Assembly (NCBI GenBank): GCA_023630585.1
Contig: CM042566.1
Location: 8,552,754-8,616,753, forward strand
Reading direction: 5' to 3'
Length of the DNA: 64,000 nt
From: Cranoglanis bouderius
Lineage: Eukaryota > Chordata > Actinopteri > Siluriformes > Cranoglanididae
The first letter of the stretch is position 1; every line of letters begins with the position of its first letter. Of this stretch, positions 12,312 through 21,134 are shown piece by piece. Under the pieces are notes generated by a model, which searched no databases, was not told where the DNA came from, and saw only the letters and a program-made list of their open reading frames with translations. Position numbers and translations under genes: made by a program.

Positions 12312-13811
12312 GTATTTCACAAAAGTGAGTACACCCCTCACATTTTTATAAATATTTTATTATATCCATTGGGACAATTGTATTCCAATCCAATTATATT
12401 CATGGGACAACACTGAAGAAATGACACTTTGCTACAATGTAAAGTAGTGAGTGTACAGCTTTTATAACAGTGTAAATTTGCTGTCCCCTCAAAATAACTC
12501 AACACACAGCTATTAATGTCTAAACCGCCGGCAACAACAGTGAGTACACCCCTAAGTGAAAATGTCCAAATTGGGCCCAAAGTGTCAATATTTTGTGTGG
12601 CCACCATTATTTTCCAGCACTGCCTTAACCCTGTTGGGCATGGAGTTCACCAGAGCTTCACAGGTTGCCACTGGAGTCCGCTTCCACTCCTCCATGACCA
12701 CATCACAGAGTTGGTGGATGTTAGAGACCTTGCGGTCGTCCACCTTCCGTTTGAGGATGCCCCACAGATGCTCAGTAGGGTTTAGGTCTGGAGACATGCT
12801 TGGCCAGTCCATCACCTTTACCCTCATCTTCTTTAGCAAGGCAGTGGTCGCCTTGGAGGTGTGTTTGGGGTCATCATCATGTTGGAATACTGCCCTGCGG
12901 CCCAGTTTCCGAAGGGAGGGGATCATGCTCTGCTTCAGTACGTCACAGTACATGTCACAGTACACTCCCCAGTGCCGGCAGCACTCATGCAGCCCCAGAC
13001 CATGATAGTCCCACCACCATACTTACTGTAGGCAAGACACACTTGTCTTTATACTCCTCACCTGGTTGCCGCCACACACACTTGACACCATCTGAACCAA
13101 ATAAGTTTATCTTGGTCTCATCACACCACAGGACATGGTTCCAGTAATCCATGACCTTAGTCTGCTTGTCTTCAGCAAACTGTTTGCGGACTTTCTTGTG
13201 CATCATCTATAGAAGAGGCTTCCTTCTGGGACGACAGCCATGCAGACCAATTTGATGCAGTGTGCGAGGCCTGTTCTGAGTGGAACTTGTCCTGTTAAAC
13301 CGCTGTATGGTCTTGGCCACTGTGCTGAAGCTCAGTTTCAGGGTATTGGCAATCTTCTTATAGCCTAGGCCATCTTTATGTAGAGCAACAATTCTTTTTT
13401 TCAGATCCTCAGAGAGTTCTTTGTCATGAGGTGCCATGTTGAACTTCCAGTGACCAGTATGAGAGATTGTGAGAGCGATAACACCAAACTTAACACACCT
13501 GCTCCCCATTCACACCTGAGACCTTGTAACACTAACGAGTCACATGACCTCAGGGAGGGAAAATGGCTAATTGGGCCCAATTTGGACATTTTAACTTAGG
13601 GGTGTACTCACTTTTGTAGGCAGCGGTTTAGACATTAATGGTTGTGTGTTGAGTTATTTTGAGGGGACAGCAAATTTACACTGTTATACAAGCTGTACAC
13701 TCACTACTTTACATTGTAGCAAAGTGTCATTTTGTCAGTGTTATCCCATGAAAAGATATAATAAAATATTTACAAAAATGTGAGGGGTGTACTCACTTTT
13801 GTGAGATACTG
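12310..13811 (-). mobile_element. Tc1-like element, family A copy 1 (full-length ends)
   Basis: 1502 bp. The left terminus CAGTATTTCACAAAAGTGAG and the right terminus (reverse complement CAGTATCTCACAAAAGTGAG) form terminal inverted repeats flanked by TA on both sides. A second inverted pair lies inside ('agtgtacagc', 'ccctcaaaataactcaaca'), so the inverted repeats are long. The transposase lies on the minus strand and is dead. It is directly adjacent to the next Tc1-like element, separated only by a short TA run. Confidence 0.92.
12585..13437 (-). pseudogene. Tc1-like transposase pseudogene, family A
   Basis: Starts at the ATG at 13437 (MAPHDKELSEDLKKRIVALH, the first helix-turn-helix) and ends with H-T-K-Y at 12585. 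The DDE domain is recognisable: CDETKINLFG holds the first Asp, QHDDDPKHTS the second, and SPDLNPTEHLWG the Glu. Lesions seen: loss of about 40 codons after TQNRPR, so the frame jumps to the TLHQIGLHG block; an in-frame TAG after RRKPLL near 13207; a one-base loss near 13023, with GCVLPTV switching frame; and a collapsed segment after AAGTGE near 12970. The last lesion is shared with the copy at 42717-43648. Confidence 0.9.
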
Positions 13812-14031
13812 TATATATACATTGGGGGAAAAAAGTATTTGATCCCCTGCTGATTTTGTACGTTTGCCCACTGACAAAGAAATGATTAGTCTATCATTTT
13901 AATGGTAGGTGTATTTTAACAGTGAGAGACAGAATAACAACAACAACAAAAAATCCAGAAAAATGCATTTCAAAAAAGTTATAAATTGATTTGCATTTTA
14001 TTGAGTGAAATAAGTATTTGACCTCTTCAAC

Positions 14032-15038
14032 TTAGTACTTGGTGGCAAAACCCTTGTTGGCAATCACAGAGGTCAGACGTTTCTTGTAGTTGGCCACCAG
14101 GTTTGCACACATCTCAGGAGGGATTTTGTCCCACTCCTCTTTGCAGATCCTCTCCAAGTCATTAAGGTCTCGAGGCTGACGTTTGGCAACTCTAACCTTC
14201 AGCTCCCTCCACAGATTTTCTATGGGATTAAGGTCTGGAGACTGGCTAGGCCACTCCTTAATGTGCTTCTTATTGAGCCACTCCTTTGTTGCCTTGGCTA
14301 TGTGTTTTGGGTCATTGTCATCCTGGAATACCCATCCATGACCCATTTTTAATGCCCTGGCTGAGGGAAGGAGGTTCTCACCCAAGATTTGATGGTACAT
14401 GGCCCCGTCCATCGTCCCTTTGATGCGGTGCAGTTGTCCTGTCCCCTTAGCAGAAAAACACTCCCAAAGCATAATGTTCCCACCTCCATGTTTGACGGTG
14501 GGGATGGTGTTCTTGGGGTAATAGGCAGCATTCCTCCTCCTCCAAACACGGCGAGTTGAGTTGATGCCAAAGAGCTCGATTTTGGTCTCATCTGACCACA
14601 ACACTTTCACCTAGTTCTCCTCTGAATCATTCAGACAAACTTCAGACTGGCCTGTACATGTGCTTTCTTGAGCAGGGGGACCTTGCGGGCGCTGCAGGAT
14701 TTCAGTCCGTCACGGCGTAGTGTGTTACAAATTGTTTTCTTGGTGAATATGGTCCTAGCTGCCTTGAGATCATTAACAAGATCCTCCTGTGTAGTTCTGG
14801 GCTGATTCCTCACTGTTCTCATGATCATTGAAACTCCACAAGGTGAGATCTTGCATGGAGCCCCAGACCGAGGGAGACTGACAGTTATTTTGTGCTTCTT
14901 CCATTTGCAAATAATCGCACCAACTGTTGTCACCTTCTCACCAGGCTGCTTGGCGATGGTCTTGTAGCCCATTCCAGCCTTGTGTAGGTCTACAATCCTG
15001 TCTCTGACATCCTTGGACAGCTCTTTGGTCTTGGCCAT
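14032..15038 (-). pseudogene. Tc1-like transposase pseudogene, family B
   Basis: The N-terminal part (15038-14631, 135 codons) carries the two helix-turn-helix motifs (MAKTKELSKDVRDRIVDLHK; then KKTICNTLRRDGLKSCSARK). The C-terminal part (14610-14032, 192 codons) carries the DDE domain: WSDETKIELFG, FQDDNDPKH and SPDLNPIENLW hold the triad. The two parts are separated by a short deletion with frame change after LKFV and a TAG where a Trp codon before VKVLW is expected. Everything else is open, so this copy is lightly damaged. It ends GFATKY. Confidence 0.9.
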
Positions 15039-15116
15039 GGTGGAGAGTTTGGAATCTGATTGATTGATTGCTTCTGTGGACAGGTGTCTTTTATACAGGT
15101 AACAAGCTGTTTAAAA

Positions 15117-15125
<9 letters not shown>

Positions 15126-15205
<80 letters not shown>
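15126..15205. repeat. (TA)n microsatellite inside a Tc1-like element
   Basis: About 40 TA units after an A run, within the untranslated leader of the family B element between its transposase start and right inverted repeat. Confidence 0.95.
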
Positions 15206-15208
<3 letters not shown>

Positions 15209-15456
15209 GTGTAAAAGACACCTGGGAGCCAGAAATCTTGCTGAGTGATAGGGGATCAAATACTTATTTCACTCATTAAAATGCTAATCAATTTATAACT
15301 TTTTTTAAATGTGTTTTTCTGGATTTTTTTGTTGTTATTCTGTCTCTCACTGTTAAAATACACCTACCATTAAAATTATAGACTGATCATTTCTTTGTCA
15401 GTGGGCAAACGTACAAAATCAGCAGGGGATCAAATACTTTTTTCCCTCACTGTATA

Positions 15457-15705
15457 CAGTGAGTATAGAAAAGAATCATCCCCCTTTGTTGCTTTTCAGC
15501 CTGCAATGAAGACGGACACAGTTTTTGTTTTATCCAGCTGTATTTACTCAGTGCTATGTATAACATTCAAGTGAAAGATATAACACCAGCATGTCAGAAA
15601 AAAAGTAAAAAATTCAAAAACAGAATCACTGAGTTGGAAAAAGGATCACCCCCCATTTTGTTGAACCAGTTTGGAGTGACGTCCTGTATAGGCCCTGTAG
15701 TGACG
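15457..15705 (-). mobile_element. Tc1-like element fragment, one terminus only (family D/F)
   Basis: Begins CAGTGAGTATAGAAAAG right after TATA that follows the family B element. The body matches, block by block, the left side of the element at 30217: a Tc1 terminus, 'cttttcagcctg', 'acattcaagt', and 'gagttggaaaa' followed by a 'gatca' block. It is cut off at about 15700 by the next (TA)n tract, so the transposase and second terminus are missing. Confidence 0.7.
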
Positions 15706-15866
<161 letters not shown>

Positions 15867-15869
15867 TGG

Positions 15870-16188
15870 CTTATAATGGGTCAAAGCGCCACTGAAAAGA
15901 ACACCCACACACACGTCTCTGTGCAAAGGTTTCTATAGTAGCCTGGAAGTTACAGAGTCGCAGAAATGACCGCTTGAAGGATTCGCATACTCAATAATTA
16001 ATTTTTTGCATGAAATATGAATTGGACATCAGCTTCTGTGGAAACTTTGCATGGTTTCACACTTAAAAGATAACCATATTGGTGTGAAGAGAGACGGAGT
16101 GCTGGCGGGGTCGACACAGAGACAGTAGGAGATGTGATCCAAAGATTAAATGTGTAATCAATTATCAGAAGTGATTCACATGATAATA
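15870..16188. other. No gene seen
   Basis: No domain or repeat family recognised. Confidence 0.4.
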
Positions 16189-16190
16189 TA

Positions 16191-16696
16191 CACTATATGG
16201 CCAAAGGTTTGTGGACACCTGACCATCAGGTCCATATGTGTTTGCTGAACATCCAATTCCAGATTTAGTCCCCTCTTTGCTGTTACAATAACCTCCACTC
16301 TTCTGGGAAACCTTTCCACTAGATTTTGGAACATGGCTGTGGGGATTTATCCATTCAGACACAAGAGCATTAGTGAGGTCAGGCAGTGATGTTGGAAGCC
16401 TGGCAAAGCAGTCAGTGTTTCATTTCCAGGTCTGGGCTCTGTGCAGGCCACTCGAGTTCTTCCACTCCAAGCTTTGCAAACCATGTCTTTATGGATCTCG
16501 TTTTGTGCACATGGGCATTGTCATGCTGGAACTGGATTGGGCCCTTTAGTTCCAGTGAAGGTCTATTGTAATGCTACAGCATATAAAGACATTCTAGACA
16601 GTTGTGTGCTTCCAATTTTTGGCAACAAAACTTTTTGGGGAAGAACCACATATGGGTGTGATGGTCTGGTGTCCACAAACCTTTGGCCATATAGTG
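16191..16696. mobile_element. Non-autonomous TA-flanked DNA element with 38-bp terminal inverted repeats
   Basis: 506 bp. The left end CACTATATGGCCAAAGGTTT and the right end (same sequence in reverse complement) extend to 38 bp each with one mismatch. TA flanks both sides (16189-16190, 16697-16698). No transposase frame is present. The target preference and ends suggest a Tc1/mariner-mobilised MITE-like element; the source family is not in this window. Confidence 0.9.
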
Positions 16697-16699
16697 TAT

Positions 16700-17107
16700 A
16701 TAAAGTAAAAAAAAAAAAAAAAAGAATATTTTATCATATGAAGGGTCACCACACATTTGTACATTTTATTTTTAATTTTATAAATCTGCTTACTGTATGT
16801 GTAAATGCTGTTACTTTGCCGAATAAATGTATCAGTATGTGATGACTTAGTCCTGCAGTTTACAAGATGCTGGTAGCTCTAAGCTTCACCTTATTTATTA
16901 TAAGGTAGCTTCAGTCTAGCACTCAAGAAGCAATCTTGTCTTAGCTGATTGATTACATTTGGGGTAAGGGGAATATGGCATACATTTAATTTTTGGCAGA
17001 ACTGCTTTTTTAGTGGCCTTAATGCCTGTCTGGCAGTCCTTCTGGTCACTGGCACAATATTTCTAACATTAATCTTTTCCTTTCTCTATCATCACTGTGG
17101 TATGAAG
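16700..17107. other. No gene seen
   Basis: An A run at 16710-16724, then AT-rich sequence without recognisable coding content. Confidence 0.4.
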
Positions 17108-17157
17108 GATTAACGACCTTGAACAGAGGCTCTACAGGGAAAAGTTTGAGGCTTCAA
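17108..17157 (+). other. Candidate 50-bp exon
   Basis: A pyrimidine-rich stretch followed by 'tatgaag' precedes an open segment encoding INDLEQRLYREKFEAS, followed by a possible GT donor at 17158. The upstream in-frame codon is a stop, so the frame is open only from the proposed acceptor. The peptide looks like a charged coiled-coil segment, but I cannot assign a family. The acceptor is weak and the donor is embedded in a T run, so confidence is low. Confidence 0.22.
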
Positions 17158-17159
17158 GT

Positions 17160-17605
17160 GTTTTTTTTTTTATTATTTTATTTTATTTTAAAAAGCAGAT
17201 GAGTAAGGACAGCCATATTTTATTTAGAATGTGTTTTTAAAAATTTCTGTTCAATTTTCTTAAGCAAATTTGTATTACCGTCGTTTCTCTTTTTCATAAA
17301 TGTGTATTTTGATTTGGAAGTCGCAAAGGCTCATTTGCTTCGGTTTTCAACTTGATTCTGGTCTGTTATTGCGGTTTTATTGGTTTGTGATTAAATAAAG
17401 TCTCAGATTTCATACTCTGTCAATATTATTGTGAAATTCAAACAATAAATATTGATGTGAGACTCCCACACAGAGAATCAGAGAACAGTAGATTTAGCTG
17501 CAGAAGCTAGTAAACTGTGCATTATGTCTTATTTCTTTCTCACTCTTGAATGAATGTGTGACTAAAAGAACAATGCAGGGGGATGAAAATGTCTGTGGCT
17601 TCAGA

Positions 17606-17608
<3 letters not shown>
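17160..17608. other. No gene seen
   Basis: T-rich and AT-rich sequence only. Confidence 0.4.

Positions 17609-17671
<63 letters not shown>
17609..17671. repeat. (GT)n microsatellite
   Basis: About 31 GT units. Confidence 0.95.
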
Positions 17672-17675
<4 letters not shown>

Positions 17676-17804
17676 CCCTGCTAATGAGCAACAGAATGAG
17701 TGCACTCCCTTGCGCTCCCTTGTTTCAGTGCCAGGCATGCCATTAAGCCGGCAATGTCCTCCAAACTGGGTGTGTCTCAAAGCTCAACACATTAAAATAA
17801 CAGC

Positions 17805-17824
17805 GGCCGGCGCACACGCGCACA

Positions 17825-17863
<39 letters not shown>
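17805..17863. repeat. (CA)n microsatellite with CACACGCG start
   Basis: Three CGCACA-type units then about 20 CA units. Confidence 0.95.
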
Positions 17864-17868
<5 letters not shown>

Positions 17869-17876
17869 TGCACAAT

Positions 17877-18440
17877 ATACTTTACTTTTACTTTACTTTA
17901 TTGTTTTTTGTCACATCATTGACACAAGTGTACAAGGAGTGAAAATCTTTCGTGCATAGATCTTAGCAGCAAAACAAGGAATGTAACATAATTAACTACA
18001 ATTATAGACAAAATATTAATAAAAAAAAAAATAATAATAATAATACACTGTACATACAATAAATACACTTTATACAAAAATACAATAAGACAGGGGTGCA
18101 ATGTAAACAGTAACCAGAAATCTGTAAACAGAATTTACACCATTCACACAGTCTTGTAAGGATACCAACGGGCATCAGGACAAGATGAAGCAGATCAGTG
18201 ATGGATGAAGTCTATGCAGATATGTTATTCAGTGCCCTAATGGCCTGGGGAAAGAAACTGTCTCTGAGCCTACTAGTCGTGGCCTTAATGCTACGGTACC
18301 ATTTCCATGATGGAAGCATTGAAAACATCATGTGGCTTGGATGGCTAGATGATCTTCATTGCCTTCCTCAGGCAGCGATCGGTGAAAATGTCCTGAAGGG
18401 AAGAGAGTTTGGTTCCAATGATGTATTCTGCTGATCACAC
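17877..18440 (-). repeat. Probable LINE 3'-region fragment, reverse orientation
   Basis: On plus it begins with an ACTTT ladder (17878-17903), which on minus would be a simple-repeat 3' tail. It continues with 'gtgtacaaggagtgaaaatc', 'ggcctggggaaagaaactgt' and 'cagcgatcggtgaaaatgtc'. These phrases resemble the antisense of 3' regions of interspersed fish LINEs. No reverse-transcriptase motif is included, so the assignment is tentative. Confidence 0.4.
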
Positions 18441-18810
18441 TACCCTCTGCCAATATACTGACACACTCTCTTACATACACACACTAATTGCACTACATGC
18501 ACACACTAACAGCATTGATATATAGACTCTTTTTATACACATACACACAAATTTTCATAGATATATGGACTATCCCTTATAATATATAATCTCATATAAT
18601 ATAAATTCAATAATTTAATAATTTTCACTCAAACAACATGGGGTATCAATTAGCATTGTTCAAGCAAAAAACATATACATGTTTACAAAAGTTACTTTTT
18701 AAATAACAACATTTGCCAAGTAACAGCAGTATGTGTGAAAAATATTAACCTGCCTAATGATTATTTATAATAAATGCAAATAATTTATGCTTTAAAAAAT
18801 ATATGATATA

Positions 18811-20318
18811 CAGGTGCATCTCAATAAATTAGAATGTCGTGGAAAAGTTCGTTTATTTCAGTAATTCAACTCAAATTGTGAAACTCGTGTATTAAATAAA
18901 TTCAATGCCACAGACTGAAGTAGTTTAAGTCTTTGGTTCTTTTAATTGTGATGATTTTGGCTCACATTTAACAAAAACCCACCAATTCACTATCTCAACA
19001 AATTAGAATATGGTGACATGCCAATCAGCTAATCAACTCAAAACACCTGCAAAGGTTTCCTGAGCCTTCAAAATGGTCTCTCAGTTTGGTTCACTAGGTA
19101 AGCCACAAACATTCATTGCCAAAGAAGCTGGCTGTTCACAGAGTGCTGTATCCAAGCATGTTAACAGAAAGTTGAGTGGAAGGAAAAAGTGTGGAAGAAA
19201 AAGATGCACAACCAACCGAGAGAACCGCAGCCTTATGAGGATTGTCAAGCAAAATCGATTCAAGAATTTGAGTGAACTTCACAAGGAATGGACTGAGGCT
19301 GGGGTCAAGACATCAAGAGCCACCACACACAGACGTGCCAAGGAATTTGGCTACAGTTGTCGTATTCCTCTTGTTAAGCCACTCCTGAACTACAGACAAC
19401 ATCAGAGGCGTCTTACCTGGGCTAAGGAGAAGAAGAACTGGACTGTTGCCCAGTGGTCCAAAATCCTCTTTTCAGATGAGAGCAAGTTTTGTATTTCATT
19501 TGGAAACCAAGGTCCTAGAGTCTGGAGGAAGGGTGGAGAAGCTCATAGCCCAAGTTGCTTGAAGTTCAGTGTTCAGTTTCCACAGTCTGTGATGATTTGG
19601 GGTGCAATGTCATCTCCTGGTGTTGGTCCATTGTGTTTTTTGAAAACCAAAGTCACTGCACCCGTTTACCAAGAAATTTTGGAGCACTTCATGCTTCCTT
19701 CTGCTGACCAGCTTTTTGAAGATGCTGATTTCATTTTCCAGCAGGATTTGGCACCTGCCCACTCTGCCAAAAGCACCAAAAGTTGGTTAAATGACCATGG
19801 TGTTGGTGTGCTTGACTGGCCAGCAAACTCACCACACCTGAACCCCATAGAGAATCTATGGGGTATTGTCAAGAGGAAAATGAGAAACAAGAGACCAAAA
19901 AATGCAGATGAGCTGAAGGCCACTGTCAAAGAAACCTGGGCTTCCATACCACCTCAGCAGTGCCACAAACTGATCACCTCCATGCCACGCCGAATTGAGG
20001 CAGCAATTAAAGCAAAAGGAGCCCCTACCAAGTATTGAGTACATGTACAGTAAATGAACATACTTTCCAGAAGGCCAACAATTCACTAAAAATGTTTTTT
20101 TTATTGGTCTTATGAAGTATTCTAATTTGTTGAGATAGTGAATTTGTGGGTTTTTGTTAAATGTGAGCCAAAATCATCACAATTAAAAGAACCAAAGACT
20201 TAAACTACTTCAGTCTGTGTGCATTGAATTTATTTAATACACGAGTTTCACAATTTGAGCTGAATTACTGAAATAAATGAACTTTTCCACGACATTCTAA
20301 TTTATTGAGATGCGCCTG
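18811..20318 (+). mobile_element. Tc1-like element, family E, nearly intact
   Basis: 1508 bp, TA at 18809-18810 and 20319-20320. The left terminus CAGGTGCATCTCAATAAATT and the right terminus (reverse complement CAGGCGCATCTCAATAAATT) belong to inverted repeats of about 205 bp that differ at about five positions by eye. A single uninterrupted transposase frame fills the middle. This is the least decayed DNA transposon in the window. Confidence 0.95.
19073..20038 (+). CDS. Tc1-like transposase, open over its length, N-terminus shortened
   Basis: 321 codons. This protein would bind the element's inverted repeats and carry out DDE-type cut-and-paste at TA. A helix-turn-helix (about residues 15-30, IAKEAGCSQSAVSKHV) is followed by a basic GRKKCGRKR hook (about 36-44) and a second helix-turn-helix (about 65-95). 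The catalytic domain shows FSDESKF (D135), FQQDLAPAHS (D225) and NPIENLWG (E260), giving the expected D-34-E spacing. Oddities: fish Tc1-like transposases are usually about 340-350 residues, and here the first helix region is short, with the start at residues MVSQFGSLGKPQ running straight into the third helix. This suggests an in-frame deletion of roughly 25 codons. The usual SPDLNPIE reads SPHLNPIE. The triad is intact, but DNA binding may be impaired, so activity is uncertain. The start is the first ATG after the inverted repeat. Confidence 0.93.
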   Translation: MVSQFGSLGKPQTFIAKEAGCSQSAVSKHVNRKLSGRKKCGRKRCTTNRENRSLMRIVKQNRFKNLSELHKEWTEAGVKTSRATTHRRAKEFGYSCRIPLVKPLLNYRQHQRRLTWAKEKKNWTVAQWSKILFSDESKFCISFGNQGPRVWRKGGEAHSPSCLKFSVQFPQSVMIWGAMSSPGVGPLCFLKTKVTAPVYQEILEHFMLPSADQLFEDADFIFQQDLAPAHSAKSTKSWLNDHGVGVLDWPANSPHLNPIENLWGIVKRKMRNKRPKNADELKATVKETWASIPPQQCHKLITSMPRRIEAAIKAKGAPTKY

Positions 20319-20319
20319 T

Positions 20320-20689
20320 ATATATATATTATTTCTCATATTTGTCTTGTAGGGACATAAGCAGTTCAAAATAACATTAAGCACTGTGATTTTGAAGAAT
20401 GAAGCACGAGAATACTTAACTTCCTGCACAGTGATGAGAAACGAGTTTTAGTTCATTTTTAAGGTTGTGGGAAAATCAGCCTTTTGATTTGTTTGTATAG
20501 AATTGTTTTTTCTTATTATTATTTAAAAAGGTCTTTCTTGAACTTCACTGTAATTCTGCTAAGTACCCACACATTTCAGCCCAAAACCTGGTTGCCTCTG
20601 CCAGGAGGTTCAGACTTTCCATGGATGGAGCTTTCAACAAAATGAGAGGCCAAAGTTGGCTAAAGAAATTCAAAATCAGTGTTTTTTGA
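20320..20689. other. No gene seen
   Basis: A short TA stretch followed by AT-rich sequence. Confidence 0.4.
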
Positions 20690-21130
20690 TTGTGGTGGTA
20701 GGGGTTGGCTTATTACATTACTGAGAAACTGGAAAGTGTAAAGTCCTCGGTCCTGAAGACTTTCCTGTGGTGGAAAACTCCCCGACAATGGTCGACAAAT
20801 AGCTGACATCCAAGACATAAACAAATGTCTACTTACCAAAAGCTTCACCATAGCAACGATTCTACCTTTTTTTGTTGTTGTTAAATAACAACACGTTTTA
20901 AAAGTAATCGATTATTAGCCCTAGTTTATGTGGCGCATCAGCTGAACAAGTCCCTCTCAATTAGTTGTTACTATAAAAATGGTAACGTATTAGAACAAGC
21001 ACATTAATATAAATTCAATTATTATTCAAATTAAAGCCGTGATACGTGAAGCTGCTGTTATAGAAAATTAATTAACGCCTTCTGAGCAATCAGATTTGAG
21101 AATTCAACAGCGCTGTGGTATTAAAACATT
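20690..21130 (+). repeat. Dispersed repeat family P, copy 1
   Basis: Blocks in order: 'gtcctgaagactttcctgtgg', 'ttaaataacaaca', 'tagtttatgtggcgcatc', 'attaatataaa', 'gctgctgttatagaaaatta', 'atcagatttgagaattc' and 'gctgtggtat'. The same blocks recur at 34540-34720, 35340-35590 (reverse), 54055-54545 (reverse) and 56225-56600, so this is a family with at least five copies here. There is no coding capacity; it is probably a non-autonomous DNA element. Confidence 0.65.
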
Positions 21131-21134
21131 TTAA

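Larger units (their letters stand above)
13820..15452 (-). mobile_element. Tc1-like element, family B (full-length ends)
   Basis: About 1.63 kb with roughly 200-bp terminal inverted repeats. The left side (13820-14025) and the right side (15245-15452) share 'aaaaaagtatttgatcccct', 'gtacgtttgcccactgacaa' and 'agtgagagacagaataacaa' in inverted order. TA flanks both ends. The minus strand encodes a nearly complete transposase in two pieces. A long (TA)n tract has expanded inside its leader at 15126-15205, making the element longer than its relatives here. Confidence 0.92.

Noticed and set aside
12556..13147. Plus-strand frames of 115-149 codons in the Tc1-like element
   Set aside because: They are antisense shadows of the minus-strand transposase pseudogene.
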